DNA of 64,000 bases from contig CM060693.1 in the NCBI GenBank assembly GCA_030686995.1, positions 107,810,228-107,874,227 of the forward strand, read 5' to 3'. The notes beneath the pieces were generated by a model, which saw nothing but the letters and a program-made list of their open reading frames with translations, ran no database searches and had not been told where the DNA came from. The position numbers and the translations under genes are program-made. The DNA is from Artemisia argyi (lineage: Eukaryota > Streptophyta > Magnoliopsida > Asterales > Asteraceae). Below, in pieces: positions 12,599 through 22,528 of the stretch (position 1 is its first letter; each line of letters starts with the position of its first letter).

Positions 12599-12627
12599 CT
12601 AGTTGAAAAGCCCGCCCGATGGCGGGC
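12599..12627 (-). mobile_element. Possible Helitron 3' terminus
   Basis: Read on the minus strand, a 7-bp GC stem (GCCCGCC / GGCGGGC, loop ATCG) at 12627-12610 is followed after seven bases by CTAG and then T. A short GC hairpin just before a terminal CTRR with T as the next base is the usual 3' end of Helitrons. The matching 5' TC end was not located, so the element length is unknown. The G+C-rich hairpin stands out sharply from the A+T-rich surroundings. Confidence 0.4.
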
Positions 12628-13156
12628 ATGACTTATGAGTAATGTTGAAATAAATAAGTTAACCAAAAATAAGATATAAACATACCAGTTTTTATATTGA
12701 ATGCATTAACAATAAAAAATAAATGAACATCAAGATTTATAGAACAATTAAAATTAACAAAGTTTTTTTTGTAACAACATAGATTTAAACTCAAATGAAC
12801 GTTAAGATTTATAGAACAGTTAAAATATACAAAGTAAATTTATGTAAATTTACTTCAAAGTTTAATCTCGATGAGACACAACGCACGTCTATTTAGTGCT
12901 CACATACATGCAATTTACCTAAGTAGACTTTCAAATATAACTAACAACCCCGATAACTAATTGCGACACATTTTATCATTTTGCTAATGCACCACATTCT
13001 GCGAACAGTTTATGACATCAGAAATGATGTAGCTATTTAGAGTGTTATAATGAGAGATTGTAACTATATAACTTTTTAAGTCATAGATAAACCTAATAAC
13101 TATTTATGTGAACATATTTTACCTATTGATTATTTGATAGTTTTGCTAACCAAAGT
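12628..13156. other. Noncoding, with a short direct repeat
   Basis: Contains two imperfect copies of a ~42-bp unit (about 12723-12762 and 12795-12837) sharing AAGATTTATAGAACA. It may belong to the body of the putative Helitron that ends at 12599. No gene was seen. Confidence 0.5.
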
Positions 13157-13597
13157 GTAACACCTTCGAAATTCGGGTCCAGCGGAAGCATACATGCAAT
13201 GGGGTGCTACGAAATTGGTATCAAAACATAAGTACAAAAAACGGTTTTTATTTCAATTATTTGGAAGAAAAGTTACAATACGAAAACACTAAGTTTTCAT
13301 TTTAAAGAAAGTAGTGCGGAAATAGGCCAATAAAATAGTTGAAGTGGTCCCAATTGCTTTATCAGAGTCGCCTATAACCATGCCCTCTGCCAAACGCCTT
13401 CAAATAGTGAGCTAACGCCTTAATCCTGAAAATGCATGCTAAAACGGTCAGCTTACGCTGGTGAGTTCGTAGAGTTTAATAAAAAGCTTTAGGTAGTGGA
13501 CCTGGTTGAGTTATTCGCTATGCGGGACTAAGGTTGATATATGCCATACATTCCAACAACAATCCAATAATAATCATTCCCTATAGGTTGTACGTCA

Positions 13598-13735
13598 TGG
13601 CAAGTTGATGCATCCAAAACCCGGGCAAAATCCCTGGCAAGTTGGAGTACCCAAAATCCGGATACACGTCCTGGCAAGTTGGAGTACCAAAATCCGAATA
13701 CAAATCCTGGCAAGTTGGGCACCAAAGTCCAGACG
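13598..13735. repeat. Tandem repeat, four ~37-bp units
   Basis: Four diverged copies start with TGGCAAGTT at about 13599, 13635, 13673 and 13709, followed by (GAG)TACC(C)AAAATCC-like sequence. It lies in the left arm of the inverted-arm element. The repeat creates overlapping spurious reading frames on both strands. Confidence 0.8.
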
Positions 13736-16050
13736 GGGGAAATCAACCACAATAGATCTATCTATAGTATTCGCATTTCCCGCAGGAATTAATGACTTAA
13801 TAAGGGGCAATTATCGCGGTACTAAACCTTAACTAGCAAACATAGCAAATCAAAAGTAGTTGCAGGTCCAGAAAATTGTTGAGCTAGGAAGCTTGCATTT
13901 ATACAGGTAATCACATAATGCTTTCGTAAAACCAATTCAAGTATATCAATCAATTCTCAAATAAACATTTCACCAATTCAGATAATCAATCATTTAGTTT
14001 AGTTAAAACGAGCATGTATTCTCCCCCAAAATAGTTTTGAAAACCGTTAAAAAGTAGGGGCTATGAACTGTCACAACTCGCAATTTCAGGTCATTTTCCC
14101 AACCTCGACAATTTACTATTCATAAGTTACTATTCATTATTTCACTATTTATCATTTTTGGATTCAGTTTGAGACTTTGAAAAGCGTTCAAAAATTTTAC
14201 TATTTATGTGACACTATTCATTTCCGGAAGAAAAACACTATTCATGTTCATCATGCATCATCACGTAAACCTAGTTTATGGGTATTCAAATTCGCATAAC
14301 CGGTTAGGTTTAGCTGCGAAATCATGCATCATCAGTAAGGACACATCATATAAGACTAGAGTAGTCTACATATCATCAGTAACATCATCAGTATATTAAG
14401 TCATGCACGGGTTTGTGTGATTTTCATTAACGTATGTTTAAAGGTTTAAATAACGTTACCACTCAGTTTCTACTACCAACATATACCCGATACTCCCGTC
14501 TACGATCCTAATACATTTTCATACTCATTATAATGATATAAAAATTATATTATTAATTTACCCGGTGTTTTGAGAATTGTTACTATATTTTCCGGTATAC
14601 GTTAATTCTTTCGTCGGATTACGATATCTCAACACGATAACTACTATAACACCCGATTCTCATCAGGAATGTAAATTTATAAATTTTATGACTTTAATAT
14701 ATTTTATTTTGTTCCGTTAAAATTGATTTATAGTTAACCCGGTACCCAAAACTTACAACGTAACACATTATGTACGCTAAATACTTACAAATACTTCAAG
14801 TACACATGAAAACTACAAATATATTCCATGTATACTCCATAATGTCGACTAGTGTATGTATAGGTGTACATGAGATCTTTTACTTCACATGTGAAATTAC
14901 CAAAATACCATTGCCTAAAGATATTTGCAAGTAAAAGTCCAAATCTTGCACATAACATGATATTTTACAAAATAAAAGATGCAAACTCTCTCCACCCATT
15001 CTTTATGGTCGGCCAAGCTAAGATCATCAAGAAGATTTCATCAAAAATTCAAGAACAAGTGTTAAACAATCTCTACTAGTATATATTTTAAGGTTTTGAA
15101 ATACAAGCCTCTAGGTTTACTACATATTTTGCTACAATAATCCCTTCATCACTCAAGTAAGTTCTCAATAATTTTTCCTACTCTTTTAAATATTTACTTG
15201 AAGTATTTTCATGATCTAGTAACAAAAACATGTAAATATACTATGATCCATACCACTTTTAAATTGTTTTACTACTTATAGTGAGATTATAATTATCCTA
15301 TGATTATTCCCATGAAACCCACCAAGGTTGGTGATGTTTAGGACTCCATGACACCCTAAGAAGGTGTATGGTAGATTAAGGGTTGTTTTGAAGTTGGTTG
15401 GAAAGGATTTGTACAAGTTGTTAACTAGGAAAACCAAGTTTTGACATAATATATATGCTACTGTCTCTATTTGCAAAACGTGGGAAACTCAGGGACTAGG
15501 GAGTAATTTTGGACCAAATATTTATAAAATACATTCAAAAATGAAACCGTGGCCACCGGAATGAACAAAAACGAGTTTATAACGAAGGAGATATGATTTT
15601 TCAAAGTTTAACGACGAAAAACTATTTCCTGAAAATTATACGTGTTGTTGCACGAATTTCAACGGACAAAATGAGGCGTTAGCCGTAATCTAGCCGACCT
15701 GACTTATCAAAAATATATTAGTACGCTGTCCCACGATTCCGGGGATATAAAGAACATAGAAAATGAGCTTATAACGACCAAGATATACACGTTTGAACCC
15801 GACGAACTCTATATATTCTTGACAGCTTCTAATAGCAAAATATTTCTAAGTATAGAAAAATTGTTTTTGCAAGTAATCATGTTGCAAGCCGATTTTCTCA
15901 ATGATCAAGACCCGTATGGTCAAAAGTTAAATGACACGACTTCTAGACATTGTTACAAGGTTTTCAAAAACGCCAAGTTTATGTTTTAACACTTAACGTA
16001 CAATATTACGCGGCTAGTTTTACAATGTCATTTGGACATATTTTTTCAAA

Positions 16051-16228
16051 GAGGAGTGCTAGAACCACAAAAGTTTTACAAAAAGAAATCCACACAAGGA
16101 TTTGTCATGTTTTGATTGGTGTAAAAAAGAGAAGAGAGAGAAAATTTATTTAAATACACCAATTAATATGTGACAAATCTCTTGTGTGGATTTCTTTTTG
16201 TAAACCTTTTATGGTTCTAGCACTCCTC
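16051..16228. mobile_element. 178-bp MITE with 9-bp target duplication (Mutator-type)
   Basis: Near-palindromic: the left arm GAGGAGTGCTAGAACCAC…AAATCCACACAAG pairs with the right arm over about 80 bp. Flanking 9-mers are TTTTTCAAA (16042-16050) and TTTTTGAAA (16229-16237), which match at eight of nine positions. A 9-bp duplication and long arms point to a Mutator-type MITE. It is nested in the inverted-arm element 13157-17316 and so is younger than it. Confidence 0.85.
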
Positions 16229-17316
16229 TTTTTGAAATTTGTAAAATGTTAATCTACGCCGAAAACACTATATTTGCCGATAGAACACCAAACAAGGAAC
16301 GTGGAGTACCGTTTCATCATATTTACTTGGAAAGTAGTTTAAAACTAAATGAGACATCAAAAATGTATTTTTCGACGATAAACATTATTTTCAAAAAGTA
16401 CGAGTGGTATTGATAACATACGTATATGCATGCATAGCATTGTCTCATTGCTTACAATAGGTCACATCATTCATTCTAGGTCGCGGTTAGAGACCGAGCC
16501 TCACTTCATCACATTCACTATTATCATTACTACTAGCATATCAGATGAGTTTTCATAGCCCCGTTTCAATTAATTATTTGATTTATAAATCCCACGGGGG
16601 AGAATACATTGCATCATTTTCATACGGGCCAAAGTATTAAATTCAAGTACATTGCTTAAGTTATCGTATTGCCTTGTTAAAGTTCCCCTGTTATCATGGA
16701 CCTTTAATTTTTAGTAAGCGAGAGTGAGTGGATAGATCTATTGAGGGTGACGCCTCCATCCGCGTTGGTATTACCAACAGTCAAACGGATGCATTTCATT
16801 TTTATCATCATTAGAGTGTCTGGTAAAACACTCTGGGGAGGCATCTCATCAGTCTAGCTTCGGGGTCATGAGCTTAAGGGCTAATGTACGATTTTATTAA
16901 TTATGCGACATTTTGTCATTCACTTTTATACTTGTGGTTACCGTAAAAAGCATTTCATTTACATAAACCTATGATTTCTCACCAACATTATTGTTGACTG
17001 TTTTAGCAATGTATTTTCAGGTAATTAAGGTAGCTCATGTTGGCTTGCATATGGACCTACATGGAGTCACGGAGTCGACGCGTCTCACTTTATATTTCTG
17101 CACTTATAAAATGTTTGATCTTGTTTGAACTTGTTCTTCCTAAACTTGCAACACCTTTTGGGACCTTGTTTTGTAAACTCTGAATATTTTAAATGATCAA
17201 ACGATTTATTTTTCAAACGACACTTTAGGTCGTTCAATGTAACTGTAACTGTGATGCTATGGCAGTCAACCCCGGGTATTCCATTCCGCTGCAAGTCATG
17301 AACTTGGGGGTGTGAC

Positions 17317-18739
17317 ATGAACTCACCTTAGCCACAACAATGCAATGATGACGACTGACACAACTGGCATCTAGAGCTAATCACGACAATAATCCGGAAG
17401 ATAGGTATCACGAGTACAATGGTATAGAGATGGCATAACCTAATACACATACGATTGTCTCATAATATAGCTCGTACAATAATGAAGTCTATAAAAGACA
17501 ATGTGTCTTAGTTTTCGTGGATTATTCATGTTATTACTTGTAAAAGTTTAGTATCAATGTTTCATGAGAAAGCTTTATGTTTCGTGTGGTGGTAAGAAAG
17601 TACGGGCTCCAAATGTTACTCACACCAAAGTGGAAAAGATATCGGCAAACAACTCACACCAAAGAGGAATAAACATCGACATAGTCGTGAAAATGTTAAC
17701 AACGCTCAAGCTAACCAAAGAAAACATAGATCATGACGACAATTAGCTATGTAATATAAAGTAGGTAAGTTTCGGTGTTTACCCCATAATCCCAAATAGT
17801 TAATATAAAACATATACGTTTTTTAAGGATTTAGTCTACATTTATAAATCACGCGATCGAGTCTTACAATTTTAGCAATACATTTCGTCATTTAATGATG
17901 TTTATAATAAAAGAGTTTTCTTAAATATAATTTAATTATATAAAAGCTTTTACAAAAGTTTCATCATGACAAGCCCAAACTAAGACCAAACTAACAAAAA
18001 ACAATTAAAGAAATACATACAAAAGTAATACATACTTTTACTTTTACTTGATGCAATACATTTTATATAAACTAAAAACAAGACCAAACTAAAACTAATT
18101 TCCTAAAAATGACACCTGATATAAACTAAACAATATACCACACCATCACATTGCTATCACTAACAGACCCACATGCACTTTTCCTTTTGTTGACATTTGT
18201 TGGGCATAACTCACGAAACAGTTACAACAAGTTAAATGGACAATGTTCCATACCCACTGAGACTTGACAACTATCTAGAAAAAGATCTTACAACAATATT
18301 GAAAAAGATCTTACCTCTTTCTTTCTCCGTTTTGAATCGGCAATATTTGTGGAGGTTTGTGAGTTTTCTAGGTGAGATCTTTTTTTGTTTTGCATTGCAT
18401 TGGGGGTTAATGACTCAATGGTAGCTTTTAATTGGGAAAGAGGTTTGATTTAACGGTAAGAGGAAATGCTGGTGGGAGGTACATGAGGTGATATTAAAGT
18501 TTAGAGTAGGGGCATAGGGGATGTACTTGTTTAGATTGTAGATAGTATGAAGAAGTGTGTTTAATGTTAAAAGTAAAGATAGATTTGACAGTAACAATAT
18601 TTTAATATTGATTATTTGCAATATAAAGATAGATTTGATAGTAAAGATGGATTTGACAATACAACAATATCTTGGTATTGAGATTATTTTTAAAAGTTGT
18701 TGTATTGATTAATGACAAAAGTAAAAGTGGTTGTATTGA
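17317..18739. other. Noncoding, probably retroelement-derived
   Basis: No gene was supported. Short repeated phrases occur near its end (AAAGATAGATTTGA at three places in 18560-18660, and TTGTATTGATTAATGACAA twice at 18690-18750). The stretch lies downstream, in minus-strand sense, of the Cys-rich ORF and may be decayed internal sequence of the same Gypsy element. Confidence 0.4.
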
Positions 18740-19197
18740 TTAATGACAACTCGGTGTATCTTGAAATGATGTATCATTGGAAGTTTGATAGTACGGTTCT
18801 TGCTCGTATGAGTTATGAGGAGGGTGGTCAAAATTGTTTTGAGAATAATCGAAAGAGTTCAGATCATAATTGGAGGTGAATGTGGGTTCTGCTCTCGAAG
18901 CGCAACACATACAAAGTCCACGAGTAAATCCACATTCTTTGCAAAAACAACGTTCACAAAGTGAACCATCTCCTAACGGATCTCCACAATTAAAGCAATA
19001 AGATTGATCGAACGAAGACGTCTGAGGAGGGTAGTTAGAAAAATTTTGGTGAATCATTAAAAGAATTCAAATTTATGAACGAATGGCACAAATTACAAAA
19101 TCCGTCTCTACAATTATTTCCACACTTCTCACAAACACACCGGAAACAACGATAGCCGTTCTCCATCGGACTTTTGCAATGAAAACAATGCTAACCG
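18740..19197 (-). pseudogene. Frameshifted Cys-rich (repeated CxxC) retroelement ORF
   Basis: The intact part (19057-18740, 105 codons) encodes CFNCGDPLGDGSLCERC, then CKEC and GLCMCCASRAE, followed by a Tyr/Asn/Pro-rich tail. Just upstream, in another frame (about 19190-19065), the translation gives a second module of the same kind with the pattern CxxC…CxxCxCxxC…CxxC. The two modules are separated by a frameshift near 19040, and an in-frame TAG precedes the upstream module. Tandem Cys modules with the GLC.CCASRAE phrase are, from memory, frequent in Anthemideae proteins annotated as reverse-transcriptase-domain or hypothetical. It lies downstream of the primer-binding site at 19534-19551 on the same strand, so it probably belongs to that Gypsy element. 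Biochemical function is unknown; metal binding is inferred from the cysteines. Confidence 0.6.
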
Positions 19198-19429
19198 AGA
19201 GACTCCATAAGAATTAAATATAAGAGGGATAAGAAGTTAGAATTAAACGGATAGAGGGTAAGGGATAAAGAATTAAACGGGAAAGAGGGATAAAGGGTAA
19301 GAATTAAACATGAAAGAGGATACGAAGATTCTTTTTGGGTTTTTATAACGGGAAAAAAAATTAAGATAAAATGAAAGCAAATTTTGAGAAAGAAAATCTT
19401 TTTGGGTTTTTATATTATGAGAATATTTA

Positions 19430-19463
<34 letters not shown>

Positions 19464-19533
19464 GGTAACTTCCCGCAGGAAGGGTCTTCACTTCACTAAT
19501 CTTCAAAACGACAACGATTTCGGCTTTCACTCT
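19198..19533 (-). other. Leader of the minus-strand Gypsy element
   Basis: Sequence between the primer-binding site and the Cys-rich ORF. It contains an A-run on the plus strand (19431-19460) and repeats of GGGTTTTTATA and GGGATAAG(A/G)-type phrases. No coding sequence was seen. Confidence 0.45.
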
Positions 19534-19551
19534 TCCCCGGCAGCGGCGCCA
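19534..19551 (-). promoter_or_regulatory. Primer-binding site of a Gypsy (Athila/Tat-like) element
   Basis: The minus strand reads TGGCGCCGCTGCCGGGGA. This is complementary, with one difference, to the 3' end of plant tRNA-Asp, the primer commonly used by Athila/Tat Gypsy elements. It stands six bases after a TCA that would end the LTR (19558). Confidence 0.8.
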
Positions 19552-19557
19552 AAAAGT

Positions 19558-22387
19558 TGACATGCCCGGATCAACCACTTAACCAAAGGATGGTCAAAGT
19601 AGTCAAACCACGTGTATTCTCCGAGAGTATAGTGTTTTCCCGGGTCGTTAAGTCCCGATGAGAAATGAGATGCGAAATCGAGAACCGATTTATGATCGGG
19701 TGAATTGAATGAGGTTTGAATAGGGATTTGGGTTTCTAAACTAATTGAAGCAAATAATAACTTAAAATAACCCAAATAAACTAATAACGAAAGCACGTAA
19801 TGCACAATTAAACTAAAACGTAAATTAAATCTAAAACGTAACGCGAAAACGTAAAAACGTAACCTAAAAGGCAAACTACCTAATTTGAACTACCAATTTG
19901 ATTTTAGAAATGAAGAACTATTTAAAAACTATTGAAAACCTTAAACGTAACTTGAAACTACCTAAAACGTACTAAAAATTAAAAATGGGCCGTTACCGGG
20001 CTCGGTAACGGCTTTTAAAAGTAAAATTTTAAATCTAAAAGGGCTACGGGTACAAAATTGGTTTTCCTAGATCCTAAACGTAAAAAACATTTTTTTTTTA
20101 CTTTTAAATTTTTTATTATGATGTAAAAACTAAAATAATTAAATAAATGCTTTAAAAATAGTAAAACTTTTTGGAAATATATGAAACTTTTTGGAAAAGT
20201 CTAATACACTAAAAAGAAGCTAGGAAAAATAATAAAATGTAATAAGCAGTTAAACTAAGCAGTAATGAAGCAATAAAGAAGTTGAAAAGTAGTAATAAGC
20301 TAAACAAACAAACAAACAAGGCATATATAATAAATAACAGAAACAATAACATGCAACAAGATATAGAGCAGTTGGTAAGGGTGTGTATGTGACTGGTTGT
20401 CAGGAGGTATCAGGTTCGAATCCTGGCACCTCTCCCTTTTTCTTATTTTATTTTTGCAACTTTCTTTTGAAAACTAATAAAACATGTAAAAAAAATATGA
20501 ACTGTTTATAAAAACAACTTTTTGTGAAAACTTGAAATAAGCTAGATGAAGAATGAAACTTAAAACAGTATGGCTAAAAGCCTTTGTAAAAACGAGATTG
20601 GCTCAATTGTTTGGCCAAGACAAGCTCACACAAGCCTTCCTAAATCCCTATAAGCTAAAACCTACTGCAAACTAATCCTAATAACCTAAATGCACTAATA
20701 TGGAGGGAAATTTCACAATTTAAGCAACAAATAAACCACAAAGACCAAATAAGCTTAACTGATCCTAATACTAAAACAGGTCAAGTGGGGACTGATAAGG
20801 CACAAAAAAAACTAATCAATAAGCTACAAAAAGTTGTACTAAAGGGAAAGTAAGGTTAAGGGAAACCTAATAAGCACTATGGAGACTGATAATAAGCAAT
20901 AATGAAAGCCTAAAGCACAAAATAAGCTAAACATATCCTATGGGTTGTAACTTGGGTAAAAAAAAATGGCTACAGAGCTATGAACAAGCTGTAAAAAAAA
21001 TGGTAAAAATAAATAAAAAATACTGGCAACTATAATACCCACTAAAAAATATACATACCAATTTTTTGAGCAAAAGACCTAAAATTGAAAAAAATTAAAA
21101 TTCAAAAATAGCCGGTTGTAGGGCTATTTTTTTGACAGCAATAATTATGAAAAAAATGGGTCAAATGGGTTAAAATTTGAGTTTTGACTACAAAAAAGCT
21201 AAGGACCAGATATTGGGCAAGTGTATTAACCTAGTACAAACTAATTTGAAGCAAAAATAACACCTAAAGAGGCCTAATCTAGTTCTAACCTATACTACTT
21301 TTAAAAAAAAAATTTACCTTAAAACTTATAGAAACTAATCAAAAATGCTTAGGACCTACTAGGAAATGTGAAAATGAACTCTAAACTACTAGTAATACTA
21401 AATGAAAACAGATTCAAAATAGGTTTTTGGGAAAAACAGGTTTATGCTAAAAAGAAATTATTGTGCCAAACACCCCTTTAGGGGGTGACTGTTGAAATTT
21501 TTGAAAAGAAAACTTGATTTAACAAACATAAACCCTCAATAAGCTTTACTTGAACTTATAAGAGCTTATAAAACAGTAGGTGAGCTTGAAAAACAAGAAT
21601 TTAAAATGAGTTAATTTGACAAGAATATAAAAAAAACTGGAAATTTTCATTAAATAAAGAGAGATTACAAATTTAAATGTAAATTACAACTGAAAACTAA
21701 GAAAGCATAAAGTGACCAAAATTCTTCTAAAGCATGAAGAATTGGACAAGTTCTAATGTGGAGAAAGAGCCCTTTTTATAAGCAGAGCTGCTAGGGTTTT
21801 GTTGACTCTTGTCCTCTTGCTGTGTGCTTCTTGTTGTGAGAGAAAAATGAGCTTGTGACCAACTTGTGCTTTCTTGCTTCAATCTCAGCCCTCAATTAAA
21901 GCTTGGCCACCACTCATGTACTTGGCCGTTGGACGCAATAAGGGGGGTGTAGGATTGCTGACTTGGATAGGAGGGGGGAGGAACACAGTCATGTGATCTT
22001 TTGGACTGGTCTGGGGCATGATAACAAGGATGAAAGTGACTGGGGTTTTGGAAGTTTATGTTTTGGAGGGAAAATGGAACAGAGTTGTAAAGGCAAAGGA
22101 GGTTTGAGGCTTGTTTGACTTTTTTAGTCAAAGTAAGAAAATGGGATAGTTAGGGTTAGCTGAATTGGGTGTTTATTGTTTTTGGATCGGGGTATAAAAT
22201 TAGTGGTGGAGTATTGGGTTGGTTAAGGGTATGGACTGAAGTTGTTGTGGGCTATGTATAGGATTAGCTGTAGTTAGTTTTTAAGTATTTTAGTGGTGGG
22301 TTGGATTAGGATTATAAGTTTAGTAAAATTAGTAATAGTCTTGTAAAAAAAAACTGTTTTGTAGAAAAAATGAATTTCGTAGTTTTT

Positions 22388-22390
<3 letters not shown>
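19558..22390 (-). repeat. 3' part of a Gypsy LTR (interrupted by the LINE)
   Basis: In minus-strand sense this sequence ends …GCATGTCA immediately before the primer-binding site, as an LTR must. Its other end runs into the (AAT)n tract and LINE at 22391. The apparent LTR start, preceded by a polypurine tract, is at 27496, so the LTR would be about 3.3 kb when the inserted LINE and MITE are ignored. It is noncoding and A-rich, with no long frame. A tRNA-like sequence lies inside at 20360-20441. The pairing of the two parts is inferred from the PBS and PPT; no second LTR copy is in the window to prove it. Confidence 0.5.
20360..20441 (+). other. tRNA-like Pol III sequence (SINE-type head)
   Basis: An A-box-like motif TAGAGCAGTTGG (20364-20375) is followed about 37 bp later by a perfect B box GGTTCGAATCC (20413-20423) and a TTTTT terminator (20437-20441). 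The T-arm folds, but the acceptor arm does not pair, so it is not a functional tRNA. It is most likely a tRNA-derived SINE fragment or tRNA relic embedded in the LTR. Confidence 0.5.
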
Positions 22391-22435
<45 letters not shown>

Positions 22436-22438
22436 GTA

Positions 22439-22525
<87 letters not shown>
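22391..22525. repeat. (AAT)n microsatellite at the 5' edge of the LINE
   Basis: About 135 bp of AAT repeat with one AGT interruption. It stops at the point where the LINE's unique sequence begins. The same repeat resumes at the 3' end of the LINE, so the element appears to be embedded in an (AAT)n array. Confidence 0.95.

Positions 22526-22528
<3 letters not shown>

Larger units (their letters stand above)
13157..17316. mobile_element. Noncoding element with inverted arms, TGTAACACC...GGGTGTGACA
   Basis: The left end begins TGTAACACC and soon carries AGCGGAAG. The right end, read as a reverse complement, begins TGTCACACCCCC and carries GCAGCGGAA. The arms stay recognisably inverted for a few hundred bases: for example CTGAAAATGCATGCTAAAAC on the left matches CTGAAAATACATTGCTAAAA in the complemented right arm, followed in both by GGTGAG. 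About 4.2 kb in total, with no coding capacity. A second member starts at 28411. I did not find a clear target duplication. The class is uncertain: a long-TIR DNA element or foldback-type element is the simplest reading. Confidence 0.55.

Noticed and set aside
13605..13832. 75-codon frame with repeated IRI.ASW phrases
   Set aside because: Produced by the 37-bp tandem repeat, open in several frames on both strands.
20360..20441. Functional tRNA gene
   Set aside because: The acceptor stem does not pair, so only tRNA-like or SINE origin is supported.
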